Of a stretch of 40,873 nucleotides of DNA, positions 1 through 7,774 are shown one piece after another. The stretch comes from Pseudomonadota bacterium (GTDB taxonomy: Bacteria > Pseudomonadota > Gammaproteobacteria > Burkholderiales > Burkholderiaceae_E), in contig JAEWEW010000315.1 in the NCBI GenBank assembly GCA_023389175.1, positions 1 to 40,873 of the forward strand, in the 5' to 3' direction. The translations under genes were made by a program, and so were the position numbers. Position 1 is the stretch's first letter. Each line of letters opens with the position of its first letter. The notes beneath the pieces were generated by a model. It was not told the DNA's origin. It saw nothing but the letters and a program-made list of their open reading frames with translations, and did not search any database.

Positions 1-216
1 GGGGTGAGCCTGCCGCAGGCAGGCTCAGGGGACCAAGCCCGCGGAGCGGAGCGCGCGGGTCACCGGCCCCCGCCCGCCCGCTCCGCCGCGGGGACCGGCG
101 CGCAGCGCCGGCGCCCCCGCATGAGCCCGCGTCCTGCGCGTCCGGCCCGAGGGCGCTGCTTCAACGAAGTAGCGCGTCCACCGTGGCCCGGCCCGAGGGC
201 GCTGCCTCAACGAAGA
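1..216. other. Non-coding edge region with a hairpin and a duplicated 28-bp segment
   Basis: No convincing gene is seen here. Positions 5-27 form a perfect 10-bp inverted repeat (TGAGCCTGCC, loop GCA), with no T-run on either side, so it is not an obvious terminator. A 28-bp segment at 142-169 recurs at 188-215 with one mismatch; the copies start 46 bp apart. The second copy lies directly beyond the stop codon of the neighbouring transporter gene. Open frames crossing this stretch look like by-products of GC-rich sequence. Confidence 0.5.
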
Positions 217-1200
217 TCAGTCCGCCGAAACCCGGGCCCGCCGCCCCACCGCCACCGTCGCCACCACCGCCGCCGCGAACCCCAGCGTCTTCGCGTCCAG
301 CGTCTCGCCCAGCAGCAGCGCCGCGATCAGCACCGTGAAGAACGGCTGCAGCAACTGCGTCTGGCCGACGCGGGCCACGCCGCCGGCGGCAAGGCCGCGA
401 TACCAGAAGAAGAACCCGATCCACATCGAGAAGAGGCTGACGTAGCCGAAGCCGATCCACGCGGCCGGCGCGACGTCGCGCAGCGCGACCTCCGCCGCCC
501 ATCCGCCGGCGATCGACCAGAGCGTGACAGCGACGGTCACCGGCAAGGACAGGACCAGCGCCCAGCTGATCACCAGGTCGCCATCCATGTCGCGGGACAG
601 CAGGCCGCCGCGCGCGTACCCGAGCGCGCCCAGCCCGACCGCGGCGAGCAGCGCCCAGTCCCCCGCGGTGATGCCGCCGCCTTCGCTGGACGCATAGCCG
701 GTGACGAGCGCGGTGCCGAGCAGCGCGCAGAGCCAGAAGCCGATCGAAGGCCGCTCGCGCGCGAACAGCACCGCCGCCATGGCCGTGGCGAGCGGCATCA
801 GACCGATCACGATGGCCCCGTGCGCGGCAGGCAAGGTCTGCATCGCGATGGAGGAGAAGAGCGGGAAGCCGACCACGACGCCGAGCGCGGTTTCGGCCAG
901 CAGGCGCCACTGGCGCGCGGTAGGCCACGGCGGCCGCCGCAGCCCGAGCAGCAGGGCGGCCGCGATGCCGGCGACCGCGGCGCGGCCGAAGGCGATGAAC
1001 ATCGGATGCAGGTCGGTGACCGCGAGCCGGGTCATCGGCAGCGTCGCGGAGAAGACGATCACGCCGAGCATTCCGAGCAGCATGCCGGCATCCCGGCGCC
1101 GGCCGGCATCGGCGGCTTCATGCACGGCCGTGGATGACGAGGCGGTGGATCGGGCCGGTGTCGTCGCGGCAGCGGCGCGGGCAGGTGCGGCGGTATTCAT
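217..1200 (-). CDS. EamA/DMT-family inner-membrane transporter
   Basis: A 327-residue membrane protein of the drug/metabolite transporter superfamily, which exports or exchanges small metabolites across the inner membrane. The substrate cannot be told from sequence. After an Ala/Thr/Ser-rich N-terminus of about 38 residues, roughly ten hydrophobic segments are arranged as two EamA repeats. The first starts at MLLGMLGVIVFSATLPMTR. The second ends with the family's typical PFFTVLIAALLLGETL segment near residues 290-310. Length suits the family (about 290-330). The start is an ATG at 1198-1200. The N-terminal tail is low complexity, so an internal start nearer M40 is possible. It is transcribed away from the window, 90 bp beyond the cca stop codon. 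Confidence 0.9.
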   Translation of the reverse strand: MNTAAPARAAAATTPARSTASSSTAVHEAADAGRRRDAGMLLGMLGVIVFSATLPMTRLAVTDLHPMFIAFGRAAVAGIAAALLLGLRRPPWPTARQWRLLAETALGVVVGFPLFSSIAMQTLPAAHGAIVIGLMPLATAMAAVLFARERPSIGFWLCALLGTALVTGYASSEGGGITAGDWALLAAVGLGALGYARGGLLSRDMDGDLVISWALVLSLPVTVAVTLWSIAGGWAAEVALRDVAPAAWIGFGYVSLFSMWIGFFFWYRGLAAGGVARVGQTQLLQPFFTVLIAALLLGETLDAKTLGFAAAVVATVAVGRRARVSAD

Positions 1201-1290
1201 CCGACGATTCTAGGAGGCCCGCCTGCGCAGCGCCCATGACGGCCGCAGGAAGGGCGACAGGACTGGCCTGCCCGATCGACCGGGCCGGCG

Positions 1291-2550
1291 TCACGCCGTG
1301 GCGGCGATCACCTTCAGGCGCTCGTCGCGAACCGCGTCGCGGATCGCCTCGGGCTTGCCGGGAAAGCGGCTTGCGATCGCACCCTGGTCGATCGCCCGGG
1401 CTGCCTGAAGTACGCGGCGCAGGCGCGCCGCGCCGGGATGTGCCTGCGGGTCGACGTCATGCAATGCCGCAACGGCATGCACCAGGCCCTCGACCCGGGC
1501 GGGCTTGCGCCAGCCGTCGCATCGCTCGAGCAGGCCGAGCAGCGCCGGCGGATCCATTGCGCCAATGGCGGCGAGCAGGTCGTCCTCGCCGCGGCCGGCG
1601 CCGGCGGCGGAGCGCTCGCGCGCGAGGAGGGCGCCAAGGTCCCGGCACTCCACCGGCGCGCGCAGGCGCTCGGCGATGGCAAGCGCGGCCACGTCCCCGG
1701 CTCCCTCTCCGGGGGCGGCCCGGGCGACGAGTACCGCGAAGCAGACCGCAAGGCTCTCCTGCCGTGCCGCGCAGCGATCCAGCGCGGCGAGCCACTCTCT
1801 CCAGGCGACGGGGCTCACGCCGCGTGACGCACCCGCGGCCGTGCCGGCCGCACCGCCTTCCCGCTGATCCGGGCCAACGAGCTCCGGCAGCAGCACCGCC
1901 AGTGCCCCGCAGGCCTGCAGCACCTCGATCATCCGCGACGGCCGCGCTTCGCGCAGGCCGCGCGCGAGCTCCTGCCATACCCGCTCCGGCACCAGTGCGT
2001 CGACCTCGCCGGCCGCCGTCATCCGCCGCATCAGCGCCATCGTCTCCGGCGCGACGCTGAACGCCGGGAAGCGCGCGGCGAAGCGGGCCAGTCGCAGGAT
2101 GCGCACCGGATCCTCGACGAACGAGTCGCTCACGTGGCGCAGCACGCGGTTCTCGATGTCCTGCCGTCCGTTGAACGGATCGATGATGCGGCCCTGGGCA
2201 TCCTGCGCGATCGCGTTGATGGTGAGGTCGCGGCGCGCCAGGTCCTCCTCGAGCGTCACCCCGGGTGCGAAGTGCACCGCGAAGCCCTTGTACCCCGGTC
2301 CGGTCTTGCGCTCGGTGCGGGCGAGCGCGTATTCCTCATGGGTCTGCGGATGCAGGAAGACCGGGAAGTCCTTGCCGACCGGCCGGAAGCCGAGCTCGAT
2401 CATGCGTTCCGGCGTGGCGCCCACCACCACCCAGTCGCGGTCCGCTCCCGGGCGCCCGAGCAGCTCGTCGCGCACGGCGCCGCCCACGCGGTAGGCCTGG
2501 AGCGACGCCTCCGTGCCGCCGCCGCTAGCGGCTGGCGCGGCGCTCTTCAT
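1291..2550 (-). CDS. cca: CCA-adding tRNA nucleotidyltransferase (class II) with a degenerate HD domain
   Basis: Adds or repairs the 3'-terminal CCA of tRNA using CTP and ATP. From the ATG at 2550 the protein has 419 residues. The nucleotidyltransferase head has the GGAVRDELLG motif (about 23-32), the metal-binding D37-x-D39 of DRDW, the RRDLTINAIA motif (about 107-115) and EDPVRILRLARFAARF (about 146-161). These are hallmarks of bacterial class II enzymes of the E. coli Cca type. In E. coli the C-terminal HD domain carries an HD dyad (ALVHDLGKG). The corresponding stretch here reads AVLVARAAPGEG (about 272-283), so the dyad is missing and the phosphodiesterase/phosphatase side activities are probably lost. 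The start overlaps the end of the upstream NDUFA9-like gene by 26 bp. A longer frame to 2589 exists, but M14 of that frame fits the family better. Confidence 0.92.
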   Translation of the reverse strand: MKSAAPAASGGGTEASLQAYRVGGAVRDELLGRPGADRDWVVVGATPERMIELGFRPVGKDFPVFLHPQTHEEYALARTERKTGPGYKGFAVHFAPGVTLEEDLARRDLTINAIAQDAQGRIIDPFNGRQDIENRVLRHVSDSFVEDPVRILRLARFAARFPAFSVAPETMALMRRMTAAGEVDALVPERVWQELARGLREARPSRMIEVLQACGALAVLLPELVGPDQREGGAAGTAAGASRGVSPVAWREWLAALDRCAARQESLAVCFAVLVARAAPGEGAGDVAALAIAERLRAPVECRDLGALLARERSAAGAGRGEDDLLAAIGAMDPPALLGLLERCDGWRKPARVEGLVHAVAALHDVDPQAHPGAARLRRVLQAARAIDQGAIASRFPGKPEAIRDAVRDERLKVIAATA

Positions 2551-3493
2551 TGAACGGCGAATCGATCGGCCCGAGGTAGGACGGCGCAATCGAGTCGATC
2601 GAGCTCGGGGTGATGCCGAAGATCGGATCGAGCGGCGCCGTGGCCACGCTGTCCACCTTCATCGACATCAGGTTGTCACGCGACATGACGGTGGGGCCGG
2701 GCAGCTTCTCCATCACCATCGCCATCAGGTGGCCTGCCCACAGCGGCATGCCGAACACCGGGCGCCGATGGCCGCCGTACTTGCCGGCGAGGCGCGCCAG
2801 CTCCACGAGGGTCAGCACGTCGGGGCCGGCCAGATCGAAGATCCGCCGCGTGGTGCGCGCATCGTGCACCGCCTGGGTCATGGCCTCCGCGACATCGCAG
2901 ACGTACACGGGCTGGAAGCGGGCGCCCGCGCAAGGCACGGCCATGAACGGTAGCCATCGCTGCATATGTGCCAGCGGGGTGAGCAGCGAATCGCCGGGAC
3001 CGAACATCACCGACGGCCGGAACACCACCCAGTCGATCGAGCTGCCGCGCAGCGCCTGCTCGGCCGCGGCCTTGGAGCGCAGGTAGCTCGAGGGCAGGGT
3101 GACCGGGTCGGCGTCGGTCACACCGAGCGCGCTCACGTGCAGGATGCGGGATATCAGGTGGCGTTCGGCCATCTTCAGCAACCGGTCCATGAACTCGACG
3201 TGATGGCGGCGGAAATCCGGGCCGAAGGGATCGGTGGCATAGCCGCTGCGGCCGTGCAGGATGCCGACCAGGTTGATCACCACGTCCTTGCCGGCGAAGA
3301 GCCGATCCAGGCTCGCGTCGTCCTCCGGATCCCATCGGGTGACGATGGTCTTCGGCAGCACCATCAGGTGCCGGCCGCGCTCGTAGCGTCGCGTCGGCAC
3401 GGTGATGGTGTGCCCCGCGGCGTCGAGGCGCGGCACGAGATGGCTGCCGAGGAACCCGGAGCCGCCCAGGACGAGGATGTTTGCAGGCTTCAT
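2525..3493 (-). CDS. Complex I NDUFA9-subunit-family NAD(P)-binding protein (atypical SDR)
   Basis: A 322-residue Rossmann-fold protein of the extended/atypical SDR group that bacterial annotations call the complex I NDUFA9 subunit family. The N-terminal ILVLGGSGFLGSHL is the glycine-rich dinucleotide-binding motif GxxGxxG. Further family marks are VINLVGIL (about 75-82), HVSALGV, SYLRSKAAAEQ (a YxxxK-like position) and VVFRPSVMFGPGD. In this family the protein binds NADPH, but its substrate and any link to bacterial complex I are unproven. The ATG at 3493 gives MKPANILV, which places the nucleotide motif at the usual distance from the N-terminus. A GTG at 3505 is an alternative. Its 3' end overlaps the start of cca by 26 bp, suggesting translational coupling. 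Confidence 0.88.
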   Translation of the reverse strand: MKPANILVLGGSGFLGSHLVPRLDAAGHTITVPTRRYERGRHLMVLPKTIVTRWDPEDDASLDRLFAGKDVVINLVGILHGRSGYATDPFGPDFRRHHVEFMDRLLKMAERHLISRILHVSALGVTDADPVTLPSSYLRSKAAAEQALRGSSIDWVVFRPSVMFGPGDSLLTPLAHMQRWLPFMAVPCAGARFQPVYVCDVAEAMTQAVHDARTTRRIFDLAGPDVLTLVELARLAGKYGGHRRPVFGMPLWAGHLMAMVMEKLPGPTVMSRDNLMSMKVDSVATAPLDPIFGITPSSIDSIAPSYLGPIDSPFNEERRASR

Positions 3494-3550
3494 GCGCGTG
3501 ACCACCGCACGGCCAGCCGCACGCCCCCACGGGGCAGGACCTGCCGCGCT

Positions 3551-5743
3551 TCAGGGCAGGGGCGTCGATCCGGCGGCCTTCGGCTCAATCGTACCAAGTC
3601 GCGCGGTGAGCGATTGAGCTTCCCCGGTGAAGATCGCGGCATAGTCGGTCGCGTTGGACAGGACGTGCTTCACATAGCCGCGGGTCTCGGTGAACGGGAT
3701 GATCTCCGCGAAGATCGCTCCTTCCATCGGCGCGTCCAGCGTCGCGCGCCAGGCACGGGACCGCCGCGGGCCGGCGTTGTACCCGGCCGACGCAAGCACC
3801 GCCGAGCCGTCCTGGTCGTCCAGCACCTGCTTCAGGTAGAAGCTGCCGAACTCCAGGTTCGTCTGCAGGTCGTTCAGGTCGGACTGGCGGAAGTCGTCGC
3901 GGCCGATCTTGCGCGCCACCCAGCGCGCGGTGGCCGGCATCAGCTGCATGAGGCCGGAGGCGCCCACATGCGAGCGCGCATCCATCACGAAACGCGACTC
4001 CTGGCGGATCAGGCCGTAGACCCAGGCCGGATCGAGCCCGTAGGAGCGCGCGATCGGAACCAGCGCTTCGCGAAAGGGCGCCGGGAAGCGCAGGCCGAAA
4101 TCGGGCGCCGCGGTGCGAATGCGCTCGTCGGTGTTGATGGCACGGTCCAGCAGGCCGCGCTGCTGCGCCCACCAGGCGGCGGCCCGCAGCCCGCGCTCCT
4201 CGAGCCCGCGCATCTGGAAATTCCACTCCCGGTTGCCCTCGAAGCGCATGCCGAGCGCGTAGAACGCGAGTGCCCGCGCGAAGCCGGCGTTGGCGTCGAA
4301 GGCGGCGATCTCGTCCGATCCGGGCGGTGCCGGCCGCGGCGGCGCGACGATCGGTCGCCCGAGCGCCTCCTTCGCGAGCTTGCCGTAGAAGTCATGCCGA
4401 TCGGCGAGCGACTCGAAGCCCGCCTGGGCCGCTTGCTTGCGGCCTTCCGCCGCGTGCGCCCGGGCCACCCAATAGGCCCAGCCGGCGTCGGCCTGCTCGG
4501 CTGGCGACATCGATGCGACGACGCTGCGCAGCATCGGCCAGTCGCCGCCCCTGAGCGCCGCGCGCGCGAGCCAGGCCCGGGTCTGGTCGCTCACCTGCGC
4601 GCCCAGCCCCTCCCTCGCCCAGCCGACCGCCTCCGGTGCGAGTCGGCGCATGCCGGCCGCGGCGATCTGCGACCAGGCAAAGCGCCGATCCGCTGCCGGC
4701 AATTTCGCGCCAGCGGCTCGCATCTGCTCGGCCGCGGCCTCGGCATCGCTGCGGGCGAGTCGCACGATGGCGATCAGCGTGAGGTCGCGCGATTGCGGCG
4801 ACTTGAGGGCCGCCTTCGGCCGGTGCAGCGCCTGTTGCAGTCCCTTCTGGTTCAACGCCGAGCCGAGCAGCTCCGCGGCCTGGCGGATGTCCTGGGTGGC
4901 ATTGGCCTCCAGTGCGTACAGCAGCCGCTCGCGGATCTCCGCGGGCTTGAGCAGGCCGGCAGCAGTGACCGCGTCGAAGAGGTCCGCGCACGCGCGGTTC
5001 ATCGCCACCGGGCGCATCAGCAGGTCTCGCACCGCGGCGTGGGCTTTCGCGTCCAGCGGCTCACCCGGGGCCAGCCGCGAGATCCGCGAGACCTGCGCAT
5101 AGCAGTCCGGCGAGCTCTCGTCCTTCAGCACCCACTGCCGGTACTGCTCGTCGAACGTCGACCACTCCTGGCGCCGGCCGAGCGCGAGCATCCAGTCGCG
5201 GCGCAGCAGGTCGGTGACGAGCGGGTTGGAATCGCGCGCGATGAAGGCGCGGACTGCAGGATCCGCGTCGCCGGTAAGCGCCTCGATGCGCTTCGGCCCG
5301 AGCAGGATGCGCAGGCGCCAGTACTCGATGTAGTCGTAGAGCAGGTGATCGCGCGGAATCGCGGCCACCGCCCGGTCGTAGCGCTCGAGGTCGTTGCCCG
5401 CCATGGCCTTGCGCGCGGCGATGAAGGCCTCGTCCACCGCGGAGGCCACTTCCGGCGCCGAGTCGGTACCGACGGCCGGGTTGCCCGGCTCGCCGGCGTC
5501 GCCGGCATCGGGCGCAGTCTCCCCTTGCGCCGCGTCCTCCTCGGTTGCCTCGCCGCTGGTGGTGGCGGAACGCTCGGCGCGCGCGACCGGCGTCTTCGAG
5601 GCCGCGGCCGTGCTGCCGGCCTCGGCGGCCAGCGGCTTCTTCGATTGCGCGAAGGCCGGGTCCGCCCCAACGGCGACGCCGGCGACGACGATCGGCGCGA
5701 GCAGCGCGAGCGCGGCAAGAAGGTTGTTGCGGGAGCCTGGCAT
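3551..5743 (-). CDS. slt: Soluble lytic murein transglycosylase (Slt-type)
   Basis: A periplasmic peptidoglycan lyase that cleaves the MurNAc-GlcNAc bond, leaving 1,6-anhydro ends. The chosen ATG at 5743 begins MPGSRNNLLAALALLAPIVV, a signal peptide ending near AFA-Q. Frames open further upstream would put non-hydrophobic residues ahead of it. A long alpha-helical superhelical region (about 110-540) precedes the SLT domain. That domain contains LIRQESRF with the catalytic glutamate at about residue 582, then GLMQLMPATARWVA and AGYNAGPRRSRAW. Total length is 730 residues, longer than E. coli Slt70 (about 645), because of an Ala/Glu-rich stretch after the signal peptide. It is divergent from fau, with about 157 bp between the start codons. 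Confidence 0.92.
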   Translation of the reverse strand: MPGSRNNLLAALALLAPIVVAGVAVGADPAFAQSKKPLAAEAGSTAAASKTPVARAERSATTSGEATEEDAAQGETAPDAGDAGEPGNPAVGTDSAPEVASAVDEAFIAARKAMAGNDLERYDRAVAAIPRDHLLYDYIEYWRLRILLGPKRIEALTGDADPAVRAFIARDSNPLVTDLLRRDWMLALGRRQEWSTFDEQYRQWVLKDESSPDCYAQVSRISRLAPGEPLDAKAHAAVRDLLMRPVAMNRACADLFDAVTAAGLLKPAEIRERLLYALEANATQDIRQAAELLGSALNQKGLQQALHRPKAALKSPQSRDLTLIAIVRLARSDAEAAAEQMRAAGAKLPAADRRFAWSQIAAAGMRRLAPEAVGWAREGLGAQVSDQTRAWLARAALRGGDWPMLRSVVASMSPAEQADAGWAYWVARAHAAEGRKQAAQAGFESLADRHDFYGKLAKEALGRPIVAPPRPAPPGSDEIAAFDANAGFARALAFYALGMRFEGNREWNFQMRGLEERGLRAAAWWAQQRGLLDRAINTDERIRTAAPDFGLRFPAPFREALVPIARSYGLDPAWVYGLIRQESRFVMDARSHVGASGLMQLMPATARWVARKIGRDDFRQSDLNDLQTNLEFGSFYLKQVLDDQDGSAVLASAGYNAGPRRSRAWRATLDAPMEGAIFAEIIPFTETRGYVKHVLSNATDYAAIFTGEAQSLTARLGTIEPKAAGSTPLP

Positions 5744-5900
5744 CGGGGGTGTTGCGAGGGTGCTGCGATGGTATCGATCGAGCATAGCATGGGGGTGTGC
5801 AGCCTTCCCCGGCACGGCCCGACCGGCGGGCGAGGCCGCAGGGAACCGGCGTGGATCCGTTGTTTCCAGGCTTCATCCGGCGCGCCAATAGAATGCGCGC

Positions 5901-6494
5901 ATGGCTACCGATGACGACGACAGGGAAATGCGCCGCGCGCTGCGCCGCCGCCTCATCGCGGCGCGGGCCGCGATCGATCCGGCACGGCGCCGCGACTACG
6001 ATGTCGCCATCGCCGCGCGCCTGGAGGAGATCGCCGCGCTCGCCGATGCGGGGGTGATCGCGGTGTACTGGCCGTTCCGCTCGGAGCCGGACCTTGCCGG
6101 CCTCTACGCCCGCTGGTGGGCCGCCGGCCGGACCCTGGCGCTACCGGTGACCGATACGCCGGACGGCGGGCTGGAATTCTGCCGCTGGGAAGAGGCCGAC
6201 GAGCTGGTGGCGGACCGGTTCGGCATCATGACGCCGAAGCTGCGGCGCCCGGTCGTTCCCGACTGCCTGCTGATTCCCTGCGTGGGGTTCGTCCGGCACG
6301 AGGGCAGCGTCTGGCGGCTCGGCTACGGCGCCGGCTACTACGACCGCACCCTGGCGCGCCGTCCGATTCCTTCGGTGGGCGTCGCCTATGACGAGTGCGA
6401 CGCGCAGGGTCAGTTCAAGCCGACCGCCCTCGATGCGCCCATGACGGCAGTGGCGACCCCCTCGCGGGTCATCACTTCCATCGCCTCGCCCTGA
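5901..6494 (+). CDS. fau: 5-formyltetrahydrofolate cyclo-ligase
   Basis: A cytosolic folate enzyme (EC 6.3.3.2) that converts 5-formyl-THF to 5,10-methenyl-THF with ATP. The protein has 197 residues, normal for the family. Visible signatures are the basic N-terminal helix MRRALRRRLIAAR, VIAVYWPFRSEPD (substrate-binding region), LLIPCVGF and the glycine-rich RLGYGAGYYDRTL near residues 139-151, which forms the ATP/phosphate loop. The ATG at 5901 is preceded by a TAGAAT at 5889-5894, very close to the start, so the leader may be extremely short or the real promoter lies further upstream. Its 3' end overlaps the convergent EAL gene by 85 bp. In gammaproteobacteria 6S RNA often precedes this gene, but there is no room for it here. 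Confidence 0.93.
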   Translation: MATDDDDREMRRALRRRLIAARAAIDPARRRDYDVAIAARLEEIAALADAGVIAVYWPFRSEPDLAGLYARWWAAGRTLALPVTDTPDGGLEFCRWEEADELVADRFGIMTPKLRRPVVPDCLLIPCVGFVRHEGSVWRLGYGAGYYDRTLARRPIPSVGVAYDECDAQGQFKPTALDAPMTAVATPSRVITSIASP

Positions 6495-7774
6495 TTGAAG
6501 CGCAGCACCCAGTCGCAGAACTCCTCGGCGGGCATCGCGCGGGCGTAGAGGAAGCCCTGCACGCGGTCGCAGCCGAATTCGCGCAGCAGGTGGACCGCCG
6601 CCGGGTTGTCGACGCCCTCGGCCAGGGCGCGCAGCTTGAAGGCATGCGCGAGATCCACCAGCGCCTTCACGATCTGCTGGTCGCCGCGATCGTTCACCAG
6701 GTTCTGGATGAAGAGCCGGTCGATCTTCAGCTCGTGCACCGGGAACTGGCGCAGGTAGGCGAAGGATGAGTAGCCGGTGCCGAAGTCGTCGATCGACAGC
6801 TCGCAGCCGATGTTGCGCAGGGCGCGCATGCATTCGATGGTCGCATGCTCGTTGCGCACGATGGAGTCCTCGGTGAGCTCGAACAGCAACCGGCCGGGCG
6901 ACAGGCCCCAGGTCTCGCACGACTGGGCCACCTGGGCGGCGAAGCCCGGGTCGTTGGCGGTCTTGGCGGACAGGTTGATGCCGATGCTGAGGTCCAGCCC
7001 GCGCTCCAGCCACACCGTCTGCTGGCGCAGCACCGTGTTGATCACGAACTGGGTGAGTTGCCCGATCATGCCGCGGTCGTCGCAGATCGAGGCGATCAGG
7101 GTCGGCGTGACCTGCAGCGGATGCTCCCGCGGCCAGCGGATCAACGCCTCGGCGGCCACGCACTGGTTGCTCGCCAGGTCGATCTGCGGCTGGAAGTGCA
7201 CCTCCAGCTCGTTCGCATAGAGGTTGCGCCGCAGCGCGTGCTCGATCTCCACCAGCCGCGCGGCGCTGTCGTCGGCGCCGATCTGGCGCACGTCGAGCCG
7301 GTCCTCGTGCTCGGACGCGAGCAGCCGGCCGTCCCACGCGCCCTGCAGCAGCCCGCCCATGCCGATCGAGTCGCTGTGGCTCCACGCGCCGCCGATCACC
7401 GGCTGCAGCTGTGCCGACGTGGTCTGGCCGTCTGGCAGGTCGATGACGATCGGCGGATAGAGCGTCTCGCGGAACGCGGTGGCGATGGTGTTGGCGACCG
7501 CCTCGTTGGCCACGTCCGCGAGCAGCACCCAGACCTCGTCGTGCGAGGCCACGGCGTAGCGATCCTCCGGCCGCAGCCGCGCCTCGATGCGGTCCTGCAC
7601 CGCCGAGAGCACCAGGTTCGCGTGCGGATCCCGGGCCAGCGCCTGCAGGTGGTCCGAGCGGTTCAGGCGGATGGCCAGCAGCAGCGGCCGGCCGTTGAAC
7701 TTCCTGGCGAGCAGCTGCTGCCCGAACGCCAGCAACTCGTTGGGGGTCAGGCGTCGGTTAAGCTGCGATTCCAT
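6410..7774 (-). CDS. Cyclic-di-GMP phosphodiesterase with degenerate GGDEF-like domain and EAL domain
   Basis: A 454-residue cytosolic signalling protein. Residues about 20-165 resemble a GGDEF fold, but the signature is replaced by ASHDEVWVLL (76-85), so it should not make c-di-GMP. Residues about 175-430 form an EAL phosphodiesterase domain with catalytic positions in place: EAL at 209-211, N267 (INLSAKT), E302 (ELTEDS), D329-D330 (DDFGTGYS), K350 (ELKIDR) and E386 (LAEGVDN). Hydrolysis of c-di-GMP to pGpG is therefore expected. No transmembrane segment is seen. The start overlaps the end of the upstream HD-GYP-like gene by 17 bp, so the two are probably translationally coupled. The 3' end overlaps fau by 85 bp, tail to tail. 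Confidence 0.9.
   Translation of the reverse strand: MESQLNRRLTPNELLAFGQQLLARKFNGRPLLLAIRLNRSDHLQALARDPHANLVLSAVQDRIEARLRPEDRYAVASHDEVWVLLADVANEAVANTIATAFRETLYPPIVIDLPDGQTTSAQLQPVIGGAWSHSDSIGMGGLLQGAWDGRLLASEHEDRLDVRQIGADDSAARLVEIEHALRRNLYANELEVHFQPQIDLASNQCVAAEALIRWPREHPLQVTPTLIASICDDRGMIGQLTQFVINTVLRQQTVWLERGLDLSIGINLSAKTANDPGFAAQVAQSCETWGLSPGRLLFELTEDSIVRNEHATIECMRALRNIGCELSIDDFGTGYSSFAYLRQFPVHELKIDRLFIQNLVNDRGDQQIVKALVDLAHAFKLRALAEGVDNPAAVHLLREFGCDRVQGFLYARAMPAEEFCDWVLRFNQGEAMEVMTREGVATAVMGASRAVGLN

Noticed and set aside
5..27. Hairpin at the left edge as an intrinsic terminator of the EamA gene
   Set aside because: The stem is strong but no T-run follows on either strand.
5744..5900. 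Possible 6S RNA upstream of fau
   Set aside because: The spacer between the slt and fau starts is about 157 bp, shorter than typical 6S RNA, and shows no long rod-like self-complementarity.
2966..5914. A 982-codon plus-strand open frame opposite slt and the NDUFA9-like gene
   Set aside because: It is antisense to two clear genes and has Arg/Gly/Ala/His-rich composition without any domain; a by-product of high GC.
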